Origin: Lachnospiraceae bacterium
GTDB taxonomy: Bacteria; Bacillota; Clostridia; Lachnospirales; Lachnospiraceae
Length of the DNA: 42,666 bases
Assembly: GCA_024695575.1 (NCBI GenBank)
Contig: JAILHY010000043.1
Span: 1-42,666, forward strand
Direction: 5' to 3'
Shown: in pieces, positions 1 through 7,828 of the stretch
How positions within the stretch are numbered: the first letter of the stretch is position 1
Layout: every line of letters starts with the position of its first letter
The notes under the pieces: model-generated
Seen by the model: only the letters and a program-made list of their open reading frames with translations
What the model was told of the DNA's origin: nothing
Database searches by the model: none
Program-made: the position numbers and the translations under genes

Positions 1-1349
1 ACTACAACGTGCGGACCCTCAAGACAGCGTTGTTAAGGCATCTTGGACTTAGAGATGATGCGGTTTCTTTTGCAAAAGAAACCTTAAGTATCGATCCCCT
101 TGAAATGGGCGCAAGATTTGAGCTTGCCAAGCTGTCGGAAAACTCCGACTGGACGGAAATAATGCGAGCCGACAACGAGGATTACAGGGAACTTTCAATG
201 ATATATATGGAAGCCGGTCTCGATGCGGAAGCGCGTGAGATTCTTTTGGCTTGTCCCAATAAGAATGAACCCATGACTTACTATTATCTTTATCACTTAA
301 CAGGTGAGGAGGAGTGGCTTAAGAAGGCTGAGGAAACGGATTCGCTTCACTGCTTTCCCAACCGCCTTATGGATGTGGTGGTATTAAGCAAAGCGGTTTC
401 TAAGGATTGCCCCATGGCGGCTTACTATCTTGGGTGCCTGTATTACGACAAAGGTGAGTGGGAGAAGGCCAGGTCCCTCTGGGAGTCTGTTGAAAATCGT
501 ATAACTTTGCCTACTGTTCACAGGAACCTGTCTCTTGTTTACTACAACAAGTGTCAAGATGTGGAGAAGGCACGTAACGAGATGGAACTTGCATTTAAGA
601 TGGATAAAGAAGATGCAAGGGTTTTCTTTGAACTTGATCAGCTTTACAAGGTCATGGAGCTTTACTACGGCGACAGGCTTGCAAATATGGAGGAAAACAA
701 GGCACTTCTTACCCGCAGGGACGATCTGTACACGGAATACATTTCGCTTTTAAACAGAGACGGGCAATATCAGCTGGCTTACGATCTTATAATGGGACAT
801 AAGTTCCATCCCTGGGAAGGGGGAGAAGGTAAGATTACCGGCGAATACAGGCGTGCTCTCATGGGACTTGCATCAAAGTGCGAGGATTCAGATAAAGGCC
901 GAGAGAAGGCGCGTACTCTGTTGAAACAGGCCCTTAACTTCCCTGAAAATCTTGGTGAAGGAAAGCTCATCGGCGAGCTTGACAACGATATATACTGGAA
1001 TCTTGCATGCCTTTCGGATGGCGCGGAAAAAGAAGAGTATCTTAATCTTGCAGCCAGAGGTGAGAACAATTTCTCGTCCGCCATGTACTATAACGATCAG
1101 CCCCCGGAAATGATGTATTACAGGGCGCTTGCCTTAAACGGTCTTGGACGAAAAGATGAGGCTAAGGCTATCGGTGAAGCCATGGTAGAATATGGTAAGG
1201 AACACAGCGCGGACCGTGTAAAGATTGATTATTTTGCGGTATCACTGCCTGATTTCCTGATATATGAGGCGGATCTTGCGAAAAAGAATGTGAAGCATTG
1301 TGAGAATATGATGAGGCTTGGAGAGAGGATATTACAAGGAACAATATGA
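1..1349 (+). CDS. C-terminal part of DUF5107/tetratricopeptide protein (5' truncated by window)
   Basis: The reading frame is open from the first complete codon (position 3), so the GTG at 9 is an internal valine and not the start. The visible 448 or so residues are helical, with TPR-like pairs such as AAYYLGCLYYDKGEWEKA and HRNLSLVYYNK followed by EKARNEMELAFKMDKEDARV. This pattern is what I recognise from the C-terminal half of DUF5107-domain proteins, which are usually over 1000 residues with an N-terminal beta-rich domain that lies outside this window. Its biochemical role is not established to my knowledge; such genes often sit beside glycosidase genes. Its stop overlaps the ATG of the GH2 gene in an ATGA arrangement, so the two are probably translationally coupled. 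The family call is from memory of sequence style; the TPR-like nature is firmer. Confidence 0.7.
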   Translation, partial: YNVRTLKTALLRHLGLRDDAVSFAKETLSIDPLEMGARFELAKLSENSDWTEIMRADNEDYRELSMIYMEAGLDAEAREILLACPNKNEPMTYYYLYHLTGEEEWLKKAEETDSLHCFPNRLMDVVVLSKAVSKDCPMAAYYLGCLYYDKGEWEKARSLWESVENRITLPTVHRNLSLVYYNKCQDVEKARNEMELAFKMDKEDARVFFELDQLYKVMELYYGDRLANMEENKALLTRRDDLYTEYISLLNRDGQYQLAYDLIMGHKFHPWEGGEGKITGEYRRALMGLASKCEDSDKGREKARTLLKQALNFPENLGEGKLIGELDNDIYWNLACLSDGAEKEEYLNLAARGENNFSSAMYYNDQPPEMMYYRALALNGLGRKDEAKAIGEAMVEYGKEHSADRVKIDYFAVSLPDFLIYEADLAKKNVKHCENMMRLGERILQGTI

Positions 1350-4006
1350 TTTCACTCGATTTATCCGGCGATTGGCTTTGCGTCTCGCCATTAGACTTAA
1401 CGCTTAATAAAAAGGTTAAACTCCCGGGCTCATCCTGCAAAAACGGCATCGGAACACCCGTCAAGTTTTACGACGAGTATTGCAAAGAAGCCGTCAGAGC
1501 GCCAAGAGAGCGCTTTGAGTATATAGGTCCCCTTGACTATTTCAAAACCGTAGATATCCCCGAGGATTTCGAGGGCTGTGAGGTTGTTCTTTTCCTTGAA
1601 CGCGTCAATATTTCATCGCGCCTGTGGTTTGACAATATCGAGATAGGCAGGGGCATTATCGGCCTTTCGACTCCGCATGTGTACAGATTATCGGACAGAG
1701 TAGACAGCGAAGGCAATCCTCTTATCCCCAGGATTTCCGGCAAGCATATGCTGAGGCTTCAGATCGATAACTCTAACCTTCTTAATATGGGGGATATGGC
1801 AAGCGGATATTCCGTTGATACAGGCGGTTACTGGAACGGGGTAGTGGGCCGCATGGAGCTTAGGTGCAAGAGTGCCTGCAGCATCGAGAACGTTTCCGTA
1901 TTTCCTGAGGGTCATAGCCTTCGTATCGATACGGTTACTGTTTCGGATCGCCATGTTCCCATGGATATAAGGAAAGCTGCCATCAAGTACGAAATCACTA
2001 CGCCTGACGGGCAGATTCTGGCTCCCTGGTCACAGGATATCGAGCTTTTTTCCAAGCGCCAGCGCAATCACTATACACTGACACTTCCGGAAAACGGCTT
2101 TTCTTTGTGGAGCGAGTTTAATACGGGACTGTATTCTGTTAAAGTTACTCTTAAAACGGATAGTTCCCTGGATTCTTTTGAAACCACCTTCGGCATTCGT
2201 AAGATCGAGGTCAGAAATAAGGAATTTAAGATAAACGGAAGGACGCTCAGCCTTCGCGGTACAATTAACTGTGCGCAGTATCCTATTACCGGTTACCCGC
2301 CCATGGACGAGGAAACCTGGACAGAGCATTTTACCAAGCTAAAAGAATTCGGATTAAATCACGTTCGTTTCCATGCCTGGTGTCCGCCGGAAGCTGCGTT
2401 TGCCGCGGCAGACAAGCTGGGACTTTACCTTGGTATTGAAATGCCTCTTTGGCTTAACAGGGACGTAACGCCTGTGGAACTGGGAGATGATGACTGGCAC
2501 AGGCTTTATTATCGCGAGGAAGCACTTCGCATCAGTGAGACCTACGGAAATCATCCTTCTTTTGTCATGTTCTCAAACGGCAACGAGAATCTTGGCGATT
2601 ACGCGCTCCTTGAGACCATCACGGAGGAAATGAAGGCTCACGATAACAGGCGGATATACACCATGTCTTCCAATTTTGACCATCCGCTGAGTCCTGCCGA
2701 AGACTATCTTTGCGCTTTTGAGATCCTGCACAATAAGGCGCGTATCCAGTTCCTTCACGATGAAGTAGCCAAGAGTACCACCGTTAACTATGACGAAATG
2801 CGAGCAAAGGTCCCGGTTCCTTTTACATCCTTTGAAGTGGGACAGTACTGCGTATATCCGGATGTTGATATCTGCGAAGATTATACGGGCGCCATGGCTC
2901 CGGTGAATTTTGATATTATCCGCAAGGAAATGAAGCGTCACGGCGTTTATGACAGGTTAAGGGATTACGTAGCAGCCAGCGGTGATCTTGCCGCCAAGCT
3001 TTACAAGGAAGACATCGAAGCGGTACTCAGGACCCGCGGAATGGGAGGCTTCCAGCTTTTGTCCCTTACTGATTACACCGGGCAGAGTACGGCTACCATC
3101 GGTATGCTTGATGTTCTTTTCAGGGAAAAGAAGGTGGTTTCGCCTGAGACCTGGAGAGGCTTTTGTTCGGAAGTTGTGCCACTTCTTTGGGCCAAGCGGG
3201 AGTTTTTAAACACTGAGAGTCTGACAGGCTTCATATCTCTTTATGATCAGGGCGCGAAGGAGATTTCAAATCCTGTTTATGAACTTAAGATAACGGACAA
3301 AACCGGGGAAGAGATTCTTTTTGAAACTAAGATTCCAAGGGCCGAAGAGAAGACAGAAATTGACATTCCACTTGATTTTGTAAAAGAAAACGCTCTCTTA
3401 AAGGTGTATATAACGGTTCGAAACGGGGAGAAAACCTATACCAACTCATGGAGAATCTTTGTATATAAAGACAGTGTTTCAAGATCTGAAGGCGCTGTCA
3501 TTCCGGCGGAACTAATCGTAAATTCCGGGGAAACGTATGAAAAAGCGGTAAGGGCAGGCGGGAAATATCTGATCACGCCCGATTATTTCGGCAGAGATAA
3601 TCTTGTAAAGAGTTCCTTTATTCCCGTATTCTGGTCGCCGGTTCACTTCCCGTCCGAAGCTCCCGTTGGCTTTATGATCGATGAGGATTCGCCGGTACTT
3701 AAGTCTTTCCCCACTGAAAAGTACGGGGATTATCAGTGGAAGGAGCCGGTGGATCATTCTCTTTCGGTTCGGCTTCACAACATCCCGGGAAGCCTTATGT
3801 CTGCAGGCTCCAAATCAGAGAGTGGGGCGTTGGTACTTCATCCTGTACTTGAGTTTGTACCGAATTTCGCAGACAACGAACCGAAATCGCCGTTGTTTAC
3901 ATTTAAGGCGGGTAATGCAGAGTTTTTGTACTGCGGCTTCGACCTCGAAAGAACGGACCTCGCTACGAAAGCACTGCGTTGCAGTATAGTTGATTATCTG
4001 GTCTAA
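1346..4006 (+). CDS. Glycoside hydrolase family 2-type beta-glycosidase
   Basis: This 886-residue protein has the order expected for clan GH-A family 2 enzymes: an N-terminal jelly-roll sugar-binding domain (about 1-190, with LERVNISSRLWFDNIEIG), an immunoglobulin-like domain (about 190-290) and a TIM barrel from about residue 300 (FGLNHVRFHAWCPPEAAFAAADKLGLY split over the strand and helix). The likely acid/base is E414 in SNGNENLGD and the likely nucleophile E497 in TSFEVGQY. A further 300 residues of beta-rich C-terminal domains follow. There is no signal peptide, so it should act in the cytoplasm on imported oligosaccharides. The start overlaps the stop of the DUF5107 gene. Substrate is not readable from sequence; beta-galactoside, glucuronide or mannoside are all possible in GH2. 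Confidence 0.8.
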   Translation: MISLDLSGDWLCVSPLDLTLNKKVKLPGSSCKNGIGTPVKFYDEYCKEAVRAPRERFEYIGPLDYFKTVDIPEDFEGCEVVLFLERVNISSRLWFDNIEIGRGIIGLSTPHVYRLSDRVDSEGNPLIPRISGKHMLRLQIDNSNLLNMGDMASGYSVDTGGYWNGVVGRMELRCKSACSIENVSVFPEGHSLRIDTVTVSDRHVPMDIRKAAIKYEITTPDGQILAPWSQDIELFSKRQRNHYTLTLPENGFSLWSEFNTGLYSVKVTLKTDSSLDSFETTFGIRKIEVRNKEFKINGRTLSLRGTINCAQYPITGYPPMDEETWTEHFTKLKEFGLNHVRFHAWCPPEAAFAAADKLGLYLGIEMPLWLNRDVTPVELGDDDWHRLYYREEALRISETYGNHPSFVMFSNGNENLGDYALLETITEEMKAHDNRRIYTMSSNFDHPLSPAEDYLCAFEILHNKARIQFLHDEVAKSTTVNYDEMRAKVPVPFTSFEVGQYCVYPDVDICEDYTGAMAPVNFDIIRKEMKRHGVYDRLRDYVAASGDLAAKLYKEDIEAVLRTRGMGGFQLLSLTDYTGQSTATIGMLDVLFREKKVVSPETWRGFCSEVVPLLWAKREFLNTESLTGFISLYDQGAKEISNPVYELKITDKTGEEILFETKIPRAEEKTEIDIPLDFVKENALLKVYITVRNGEKTYTNSWRIFVYKDSVSRSEGAVIPAELIVNSGETYEKAVRAGGKYLITPDYFGRDNLVKSSFIPVFWSPVHFPSEAPVGFMIDEDSPVLKSFPTEKYGDYQWKEPVDHSLSVRLHNIPGSLMSAGSKSESGALVLHPVLEFVPNFADNEPKSPLFTFKAGNAEFLYCGFDLERTDLATKALRCSIVDYLV

Positions 4007-4021
4007 ACGCTATACTCTTGG

Positions 4022-4050
4022 TTGTAAAACTGCGCCCGATTAAGTATAAT
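4022..4050 (+). promoter_or_regulatory. Sigma-A type promoter for the GH35 gene
   Basis: TTGTAA (4022-4027), a 17 bp spacer and a perfect TATAAT (4045-4050) lie in the 66 bp gap after the GH2 gene. Predicted start of transcription is near 4057, just ahead of the GGAGG at about 4059-4063. This suggests that the GH35 gene can be expressed separately from the upstream pair. Confidence 0.6.
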
Positions 4051-4072
4051 TAGGACTTGGAGGAATTCTAAG

Positions 4073-6145
4073 ATGAAATATACTTTTTCGGAATATAAGG
4101 CGCCTGAAATACTGCGTGATCACCTGAATCTTGGTGGCGCAAATCCTTCAGGCGAGGAAATAAAAGTCAATTCTTTGTATCTTGAGCGTGGCGGCAAGCC
4201 CTGGATGAGCGTAATGGGAGAGTACCATTTCTCCCGCGATGATGAGGATAACTGGGCTGCCGAACTGTCCAAAATGTATGCGGGTGGTATAAGGATCGTT
4301 GCCACCTATCTTTTCTGGATTCATCACGAGAAAACTGAAGGCAGTCTTTCTTTTGCGGGAAATCTCAATATACGTAAATTCGTGGAAACTGCTAAGGCTG
4401 CGGGGCTTGAAGTTGTGCTCCGCGTTGGTCCCTGGGCACATGGGGAATGCCGTAACGGAGGGCTCCCGGACTGGATACTTCATAAGCCTTACAAGGTACG
4501 TTCAAATGATCCCGAATATCTTAAAGAAGTTACCCGCTGGTTTAAGGCCATTGCCGACGAGGTAAAGGGGCTTTTCTTTAAGGATGGCGGAAACATTGTG
4601 GCAGTTCAGCTTGAAAATGAGCTCACCGATGATGCCGAGCATCTTGCAAAGTTAAAAGAAATTGCTCTTGAAACCGGTCTTATTGCACCCTTATACACTG
4701 TTACCGGATGGAACTCCGCATTCGGAGCCAAGATCCCTGTTAACGAGGTGCTTCCCGTGTTCGGAGCCTACCCCGATGCGCCCTGGGCTGAGGGTACGGG
4801 TAAGCTTCCTCTTTCCAATCATTATTCTTTTTACAAAATGCGAAACGATACGGCTATCGGTGCCGATATCATAGGGAAAAATAATGATGGATGGCAGTTA
4901 CCCTACGAGCGTTACCCCTTTGTGACCTGTGAGATAGGACCGGGAATGATGAGCACGCACCACAGACGCGTGGTGGTAAGCCCGATGGATGCGTATGCCA
5001 TGAGCCTTGTTAAGCTTGGCTGCGGCAACAATCTTGTGGGTTACTATATGTATCACGGAGGGACCAATCCTACCGGTAAGACCTCCATGAACGAATCGAA
5101 GGCCACCGGTTATCCTAACGATTATCCGGTGCTTAACTATGATTTCGGAACCTGCCTTTCTCAGTACGGCGAGGCAAGAGGGCAGTATCGCTATCTAAAC
5201 CTTTTGCACTTGTTTATTCACGATTTCTGCGAGATTCTTGCGCCTATGTCGCATGTCGAGGCAAGCGAGTTTGTAAAAGAAACCGAGGATAAGCTTAGAT
5301 ACTGCATGCGTTCCGACGGAAAATCAGGTTTTATCTTTGTAAACAATCACCAGAGACTGTATAAACTTTCAGACCGCAAAGATGTGGAATTTGAGGCTCT
5401 TGGAGTGAATTTGCCTTCAATGGATATTGATAGCGATGTGACAGCAATCCTCCCGGTTAACATAACATTGGGAGAATACACCCTTGAATATGCCACGGCA
5501 CAGCTTCTCTGTCGCGATGGAAATACTTTCTTTTTCACTGAAATTCCGGGTGTTGCACCCAGGTTCAGGTTTAAGGGAAGCGACGAGTTCGAGGTTGTTC
5601 CAGGTTTCTATGTTAAGAAGCACGGCAGTATCAACATTGTTGTCCTTGAGTTTAAGGATGCCCTTTGCCTTCGTAAACTGGACGGTAAGCTCTACGCCGG
5701 CGAAGATTGTGATCTCTATCTTGGTAAGGATGAGCTTACAGGAAAGAAGGTCCTTTCCTCTATCGAACCCGGTGATTTCAGGTACAGAGAGTGGTCCGGA
5801 GCAGAGTTTTACGAGCATGATAAAGAAGTTGACTATAATCCTCCAAAGTGGGATATTATTGAATGTGAAGCGCCTTTTTCCGTGCCCGAAATGTTTGCTT
5901 GGGAGCTTGATATAGAGTCAGATACACCCAGGAAGCAGACCTGGAAGGAGATCACAACATCTTCAAAAGAAGGCTTTATCGAGATAGATTATAAGTATGA
6001 TACAGCCATTATCTTTGCAGACGGAAAGCCCGTAGCCGATAAGTTTTATGACGGCACTCCATGGCGTGTTCCGGCTTTACTTGTGGCAGATAAAAAGTCT
6101 TACATCGTAATGAGCGAACTTAAGAACGATATTTCAATAACGTAA
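4073..6145 (+). CDS. Beta-galactosidase, glycoside hydrolase family 35
   Basis: The 690-residue protein carries the GH35 landmarks in order: the GEYHFSR opening near residue 50, the acid/base motif VQLENE with E183 as proton donor, the nucleophile region CEIGPGMMSTHHRR with E287, and YMYHGGTNPTGK, equivalent to the usual YMFHGGTNFG. It should release terminal beta-galactose from oligosaccharides. No signal peptide is visible, so it works in the cytoplasm on imported sugars. A strong TTGGAGGA ribosome site precedes the ATG. It has a promoter immediately upstream and is followed after 21 bp by sufC, so some read-through into the Suf genes is possible. Length is within the normal range for bacterial GH35. 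Confidence 0.9.
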   Translation: MKYTFSEYKAPEILRDHLNLGGANPSGEEIKVNSLYLERGGKPWMSVMGEYHFSRDDEDNWAAELSKMYAGGIRIVATYLFWIHHEKTEGSLSFAGNLNIRKFVETAKAAGLEVVLRVGPWAHGECRNGGLPDWILHKPYKVRSNDPEYLKEVTRWFKAIADEVKGLFFKDGGNIVAVQLENELTDDAEHLAKLKEIALETGLIAPLYTVTGWNSAFGAKIPVNEVLPVFGAYPDAPWAEGTGKLPLSNHYSFYKMRNDTAIGADIIGKNNDGWQLPYERYPFVTCEIGPGMMSTHHRRVVVSPMDAYAMSLVKLGCGNNLVGYYMYHGGTNPTGKTSMNESKATGYPNDYPVLNYDFGTCLSQYGEARGQYRYLNLLHLFIHDFCEILAPMSHVEASEFVKETEDKLRYCMRSDGKSGFIFVNNHQRLYKLSDRKDVEFEALGVNLPSMDIDSDVTAILPVNITLGEYTLEYATAQLLCRDGNTFFFTEIPGVAPRFRFKGSDEFEVVPGFYVKKHGSINIVVLEFKDALCLRKLDGKLYAGEDCDLYLGKDELTGKKVLSSIEPGDFRYREWSGAEFYEHDKEVDYNPPKWDIIECEAPFSVPEMFAWELDIESDTPRKQTWKEITTSSKEGFIEIDYKYDTAIIFADGKPVADKFYDGTPWRVPALLVADKKSYIVMSELKNDISIT

Positions 6146-6166
6146 ACAATAACGAGGTGCATTACC

Positions 6167-6883
6167 GTGTTAGAATTACAGAATGTGAGTTACACAGTTG
6201 AGGACAACAAAGAAATAATCAATAACGTGAGTCTCAAGTTTGACAAGGGTTTCACCGCCATCACCGGTCCAAACGGCGGCGGCAAATCCACTCTTGCCAA
6301 GATCATCATGGGGGTCATCAAACCCACATCCGGGAGTATAATATTAGATGACAGGGATATCACCGATATGTCGGTTACGGACCGTGCCAACAACGGATTA
6401 AGCTTTGCTTTTCAGCAGCCTGTCCGTTTTAAGGGACTTACGGTTAAGGATCTTCTGACCCTTGCATCAGGCCGAAACACCGATATTAACGAGGCCTGCA
6501 ACATTCTTTCGGAAGTCGGGCTTTGCGCCAAAGACTACATCAACCGTGAAGTCAACGCTTCCCTTTCAGGCGGCGAATTAAAAAGAATAGAGATCGCTAC
6601 GGTCATTGCAAGAGGTTCCAAGGTTTCTTTGTTTGACGAACCCGAGGCCGGTATCGATCTTTGGAGTTTTAATTCTTTAATCAAGGTTTTCGAGCGTCTT
6701 CACGATACGGTGGACGGCTCCATAATAATCATTTCCCATCAGGAGCGTATCCTTAAGACCGCAGACAGGATCGTGGTCCTTGCAGGCGGCAAGGTTACGG
6801 GAGACGGAACCAAAGACGAGATATATCCTAAATTGGAAGACGGTGAGGCATACGGTGCCTGCACCAGACTTTCGGAGGCATAA
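6167..6883 (+). CDS. sufC: Fe-S cluster assembly ATPase SufC
   Basis: This 238-residue ABC-type ATPase lacks membrane segments. It shows Walker A GPNGGGKST (about 37-45), the ABC signature LSGGELKRIE, Walker B SLFDEPEAGIDLW and an H-loop SHQ. The DEPEAGID form of Walker B is typical of SufC and not of transporter ATPases. It should bind the SufB-like protein encoded 2 bp downstream and drive the conformational change that assembles a cluster. The start is a GTG with GAGGTG (6153-6158) eight bases upstream. No SufD, SufS or SufU follows, so the pair looks like the minimal SufC-SufB layout found in many anaerobes. Confidence 0.93.
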   Translation: MLELQNVSYTVEDNKEIINNVSLKFDKGFTAITGPNGGGKSTLAKIIMGVIKPTSGSIILDDRDITDMSVTDRANNGLSFAFQQPVRFKGLTVKDLLTLASGRNTDINEACNILSEVGLCAKDYINREVNASLSGGELKRIEIATVIARGSKVSLFDEPEAGIDLWSFNSLIKVFERLHDTVDGSIIIISHQERILKTADRIVVLAGGKVTGDGTKDEIYPKLEDGEAYGACTRLSEA

Positions 6884-6885
6884 AC

Positions 6886-7803
6886 ATGGATGAAATAGCT
6901 AAGACATTACTGCGTGAGGTGGCGGATCTTCACGAAGTTCCCACCGGTGCCTACAATATTAGGGCTAACGGTAAGCTTGACAGCCGAAACACCACGGCCA
7001 ATATCAATATCGTAACTAAGGAAGATAAGCCGGGCATCGATATCATCATAGCTCCCGGAACCAAGCGTGAGAGTGTTCATATCCCGGTCATCATCAGTGA
7101 AACGGGACTTAAGGACCTTGTATATAACGATTTCTATGTTGGAGAGGATGCGGATGTTACCATAATCGCCGGATGCGGTATACACAACTGCGGTGATCAG
7201 GAATCCGCTCACGACGGCATCCATACTTTCCACCTCGGAAAGAACTCCAAGGTCCGTTATTACGAGAAGCATTACGGAGAGGGCGATGGAAACGGTACAA
7301 ATGTCATGAACCCCACCACCGTTGTTTATCTTGATGAGGGAGCGTACCTCGAAATGGAGACAACCCAGATCAAAGGTATCGATTCCACCAAGCGTGTAAC
7401 CAAGGGCGAACTTAAGGATCATGCCACCTTTATAGTTCGCGAAAAGATAATGACTCACGGTTGTCAATTTGCCGTTACGGACTTTGATGTACAATTGAAC
7501 GGTGAGGGCTCAAGCACCAACGTAATGTCCAGATCGGTAGCAAAGGGGAAGTCAAGACAGGAGTTTTTCTCCAACATCGAAGGCAACGCCCGTTGCAGCG
7601 GACATTCCGAATGTGACGCGATCATCATGGACGAAGCGATCGTGGCAGCAAGCCCCAAGTTAACCGCAGCCAATATTGATGCAAGCCTGATTCACGAAGC
7701 TGCCATCGGAAAGATAGCAGGTGAACAGATAATGAAACTTATGACTCTTGGCTTATCTGAAGCGGAGGCGGAGGAACAGATAGTTAACGGATTCCTGAAA
7801 TAG
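6886..7803 (+). CDS. SufB/SufD-family Fe-S scaffold protein (short, SmsB-like)
   Basis: At 305 residues this is much shorter than canonical SufB (about 460-495) but keeps the SufB/D core beta-helix and its C-terminal signature: TKRVTKGELKDHATF, the SRSVAKGKSRQEF segment, CSGHSECDAIIMDE and a final HEAAIGKI. The cysteine and acidic residues in the CSGHSEC segment are candidates for cluster assembly. It starts 2 bp after sufC with its ribosome site inside the sufC end. The short form together with SufC matches what has been described as the SUF-like minimal system (SmsC/SmsB) in anaerobes and archaea. It is probably the sole scaffold partner of SufC here. Calling it sufB or sufD is arbitrary, so no symbol is given. 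Confidence 0.85.
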   Translation: MDEIAKTLLREVADLHEVPTGAYNIRANGKLDSRNTTANINIVTKEDKPGIDIIIAPGTKRESVHIPVIISETGLKDLVYNDFYVGEDADVTIIAGCGIHNCGDQESAHDGIHTFHLGKNSKVRYYEKHYGEGDGNGTNVMNPTTVVYLDEGAYLEMETTQIKGIDSTKRVTKGELKDHATFIVREKIMTHGCQFAVTDFDVQLNGEGSSTNVMSRSVAKGKSRQEFFSNIEGNARCSGHSECDAIIMDEAIVAASPKLTAANIDASLIHEAAIGKIAGEQIMKLMTLGLSEAEAEEQIVNGFLK

Positions 7804-7828
7804 TTTAAGCTTGGAGTTTATCAGATAA

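Noticed and set aside
779-1084. Long antisense ORFs opposite real genes (here and throughout the window)
   Set aside because: They mirror codon bias of the true gene, lack ribosome sites and show no family motifs.
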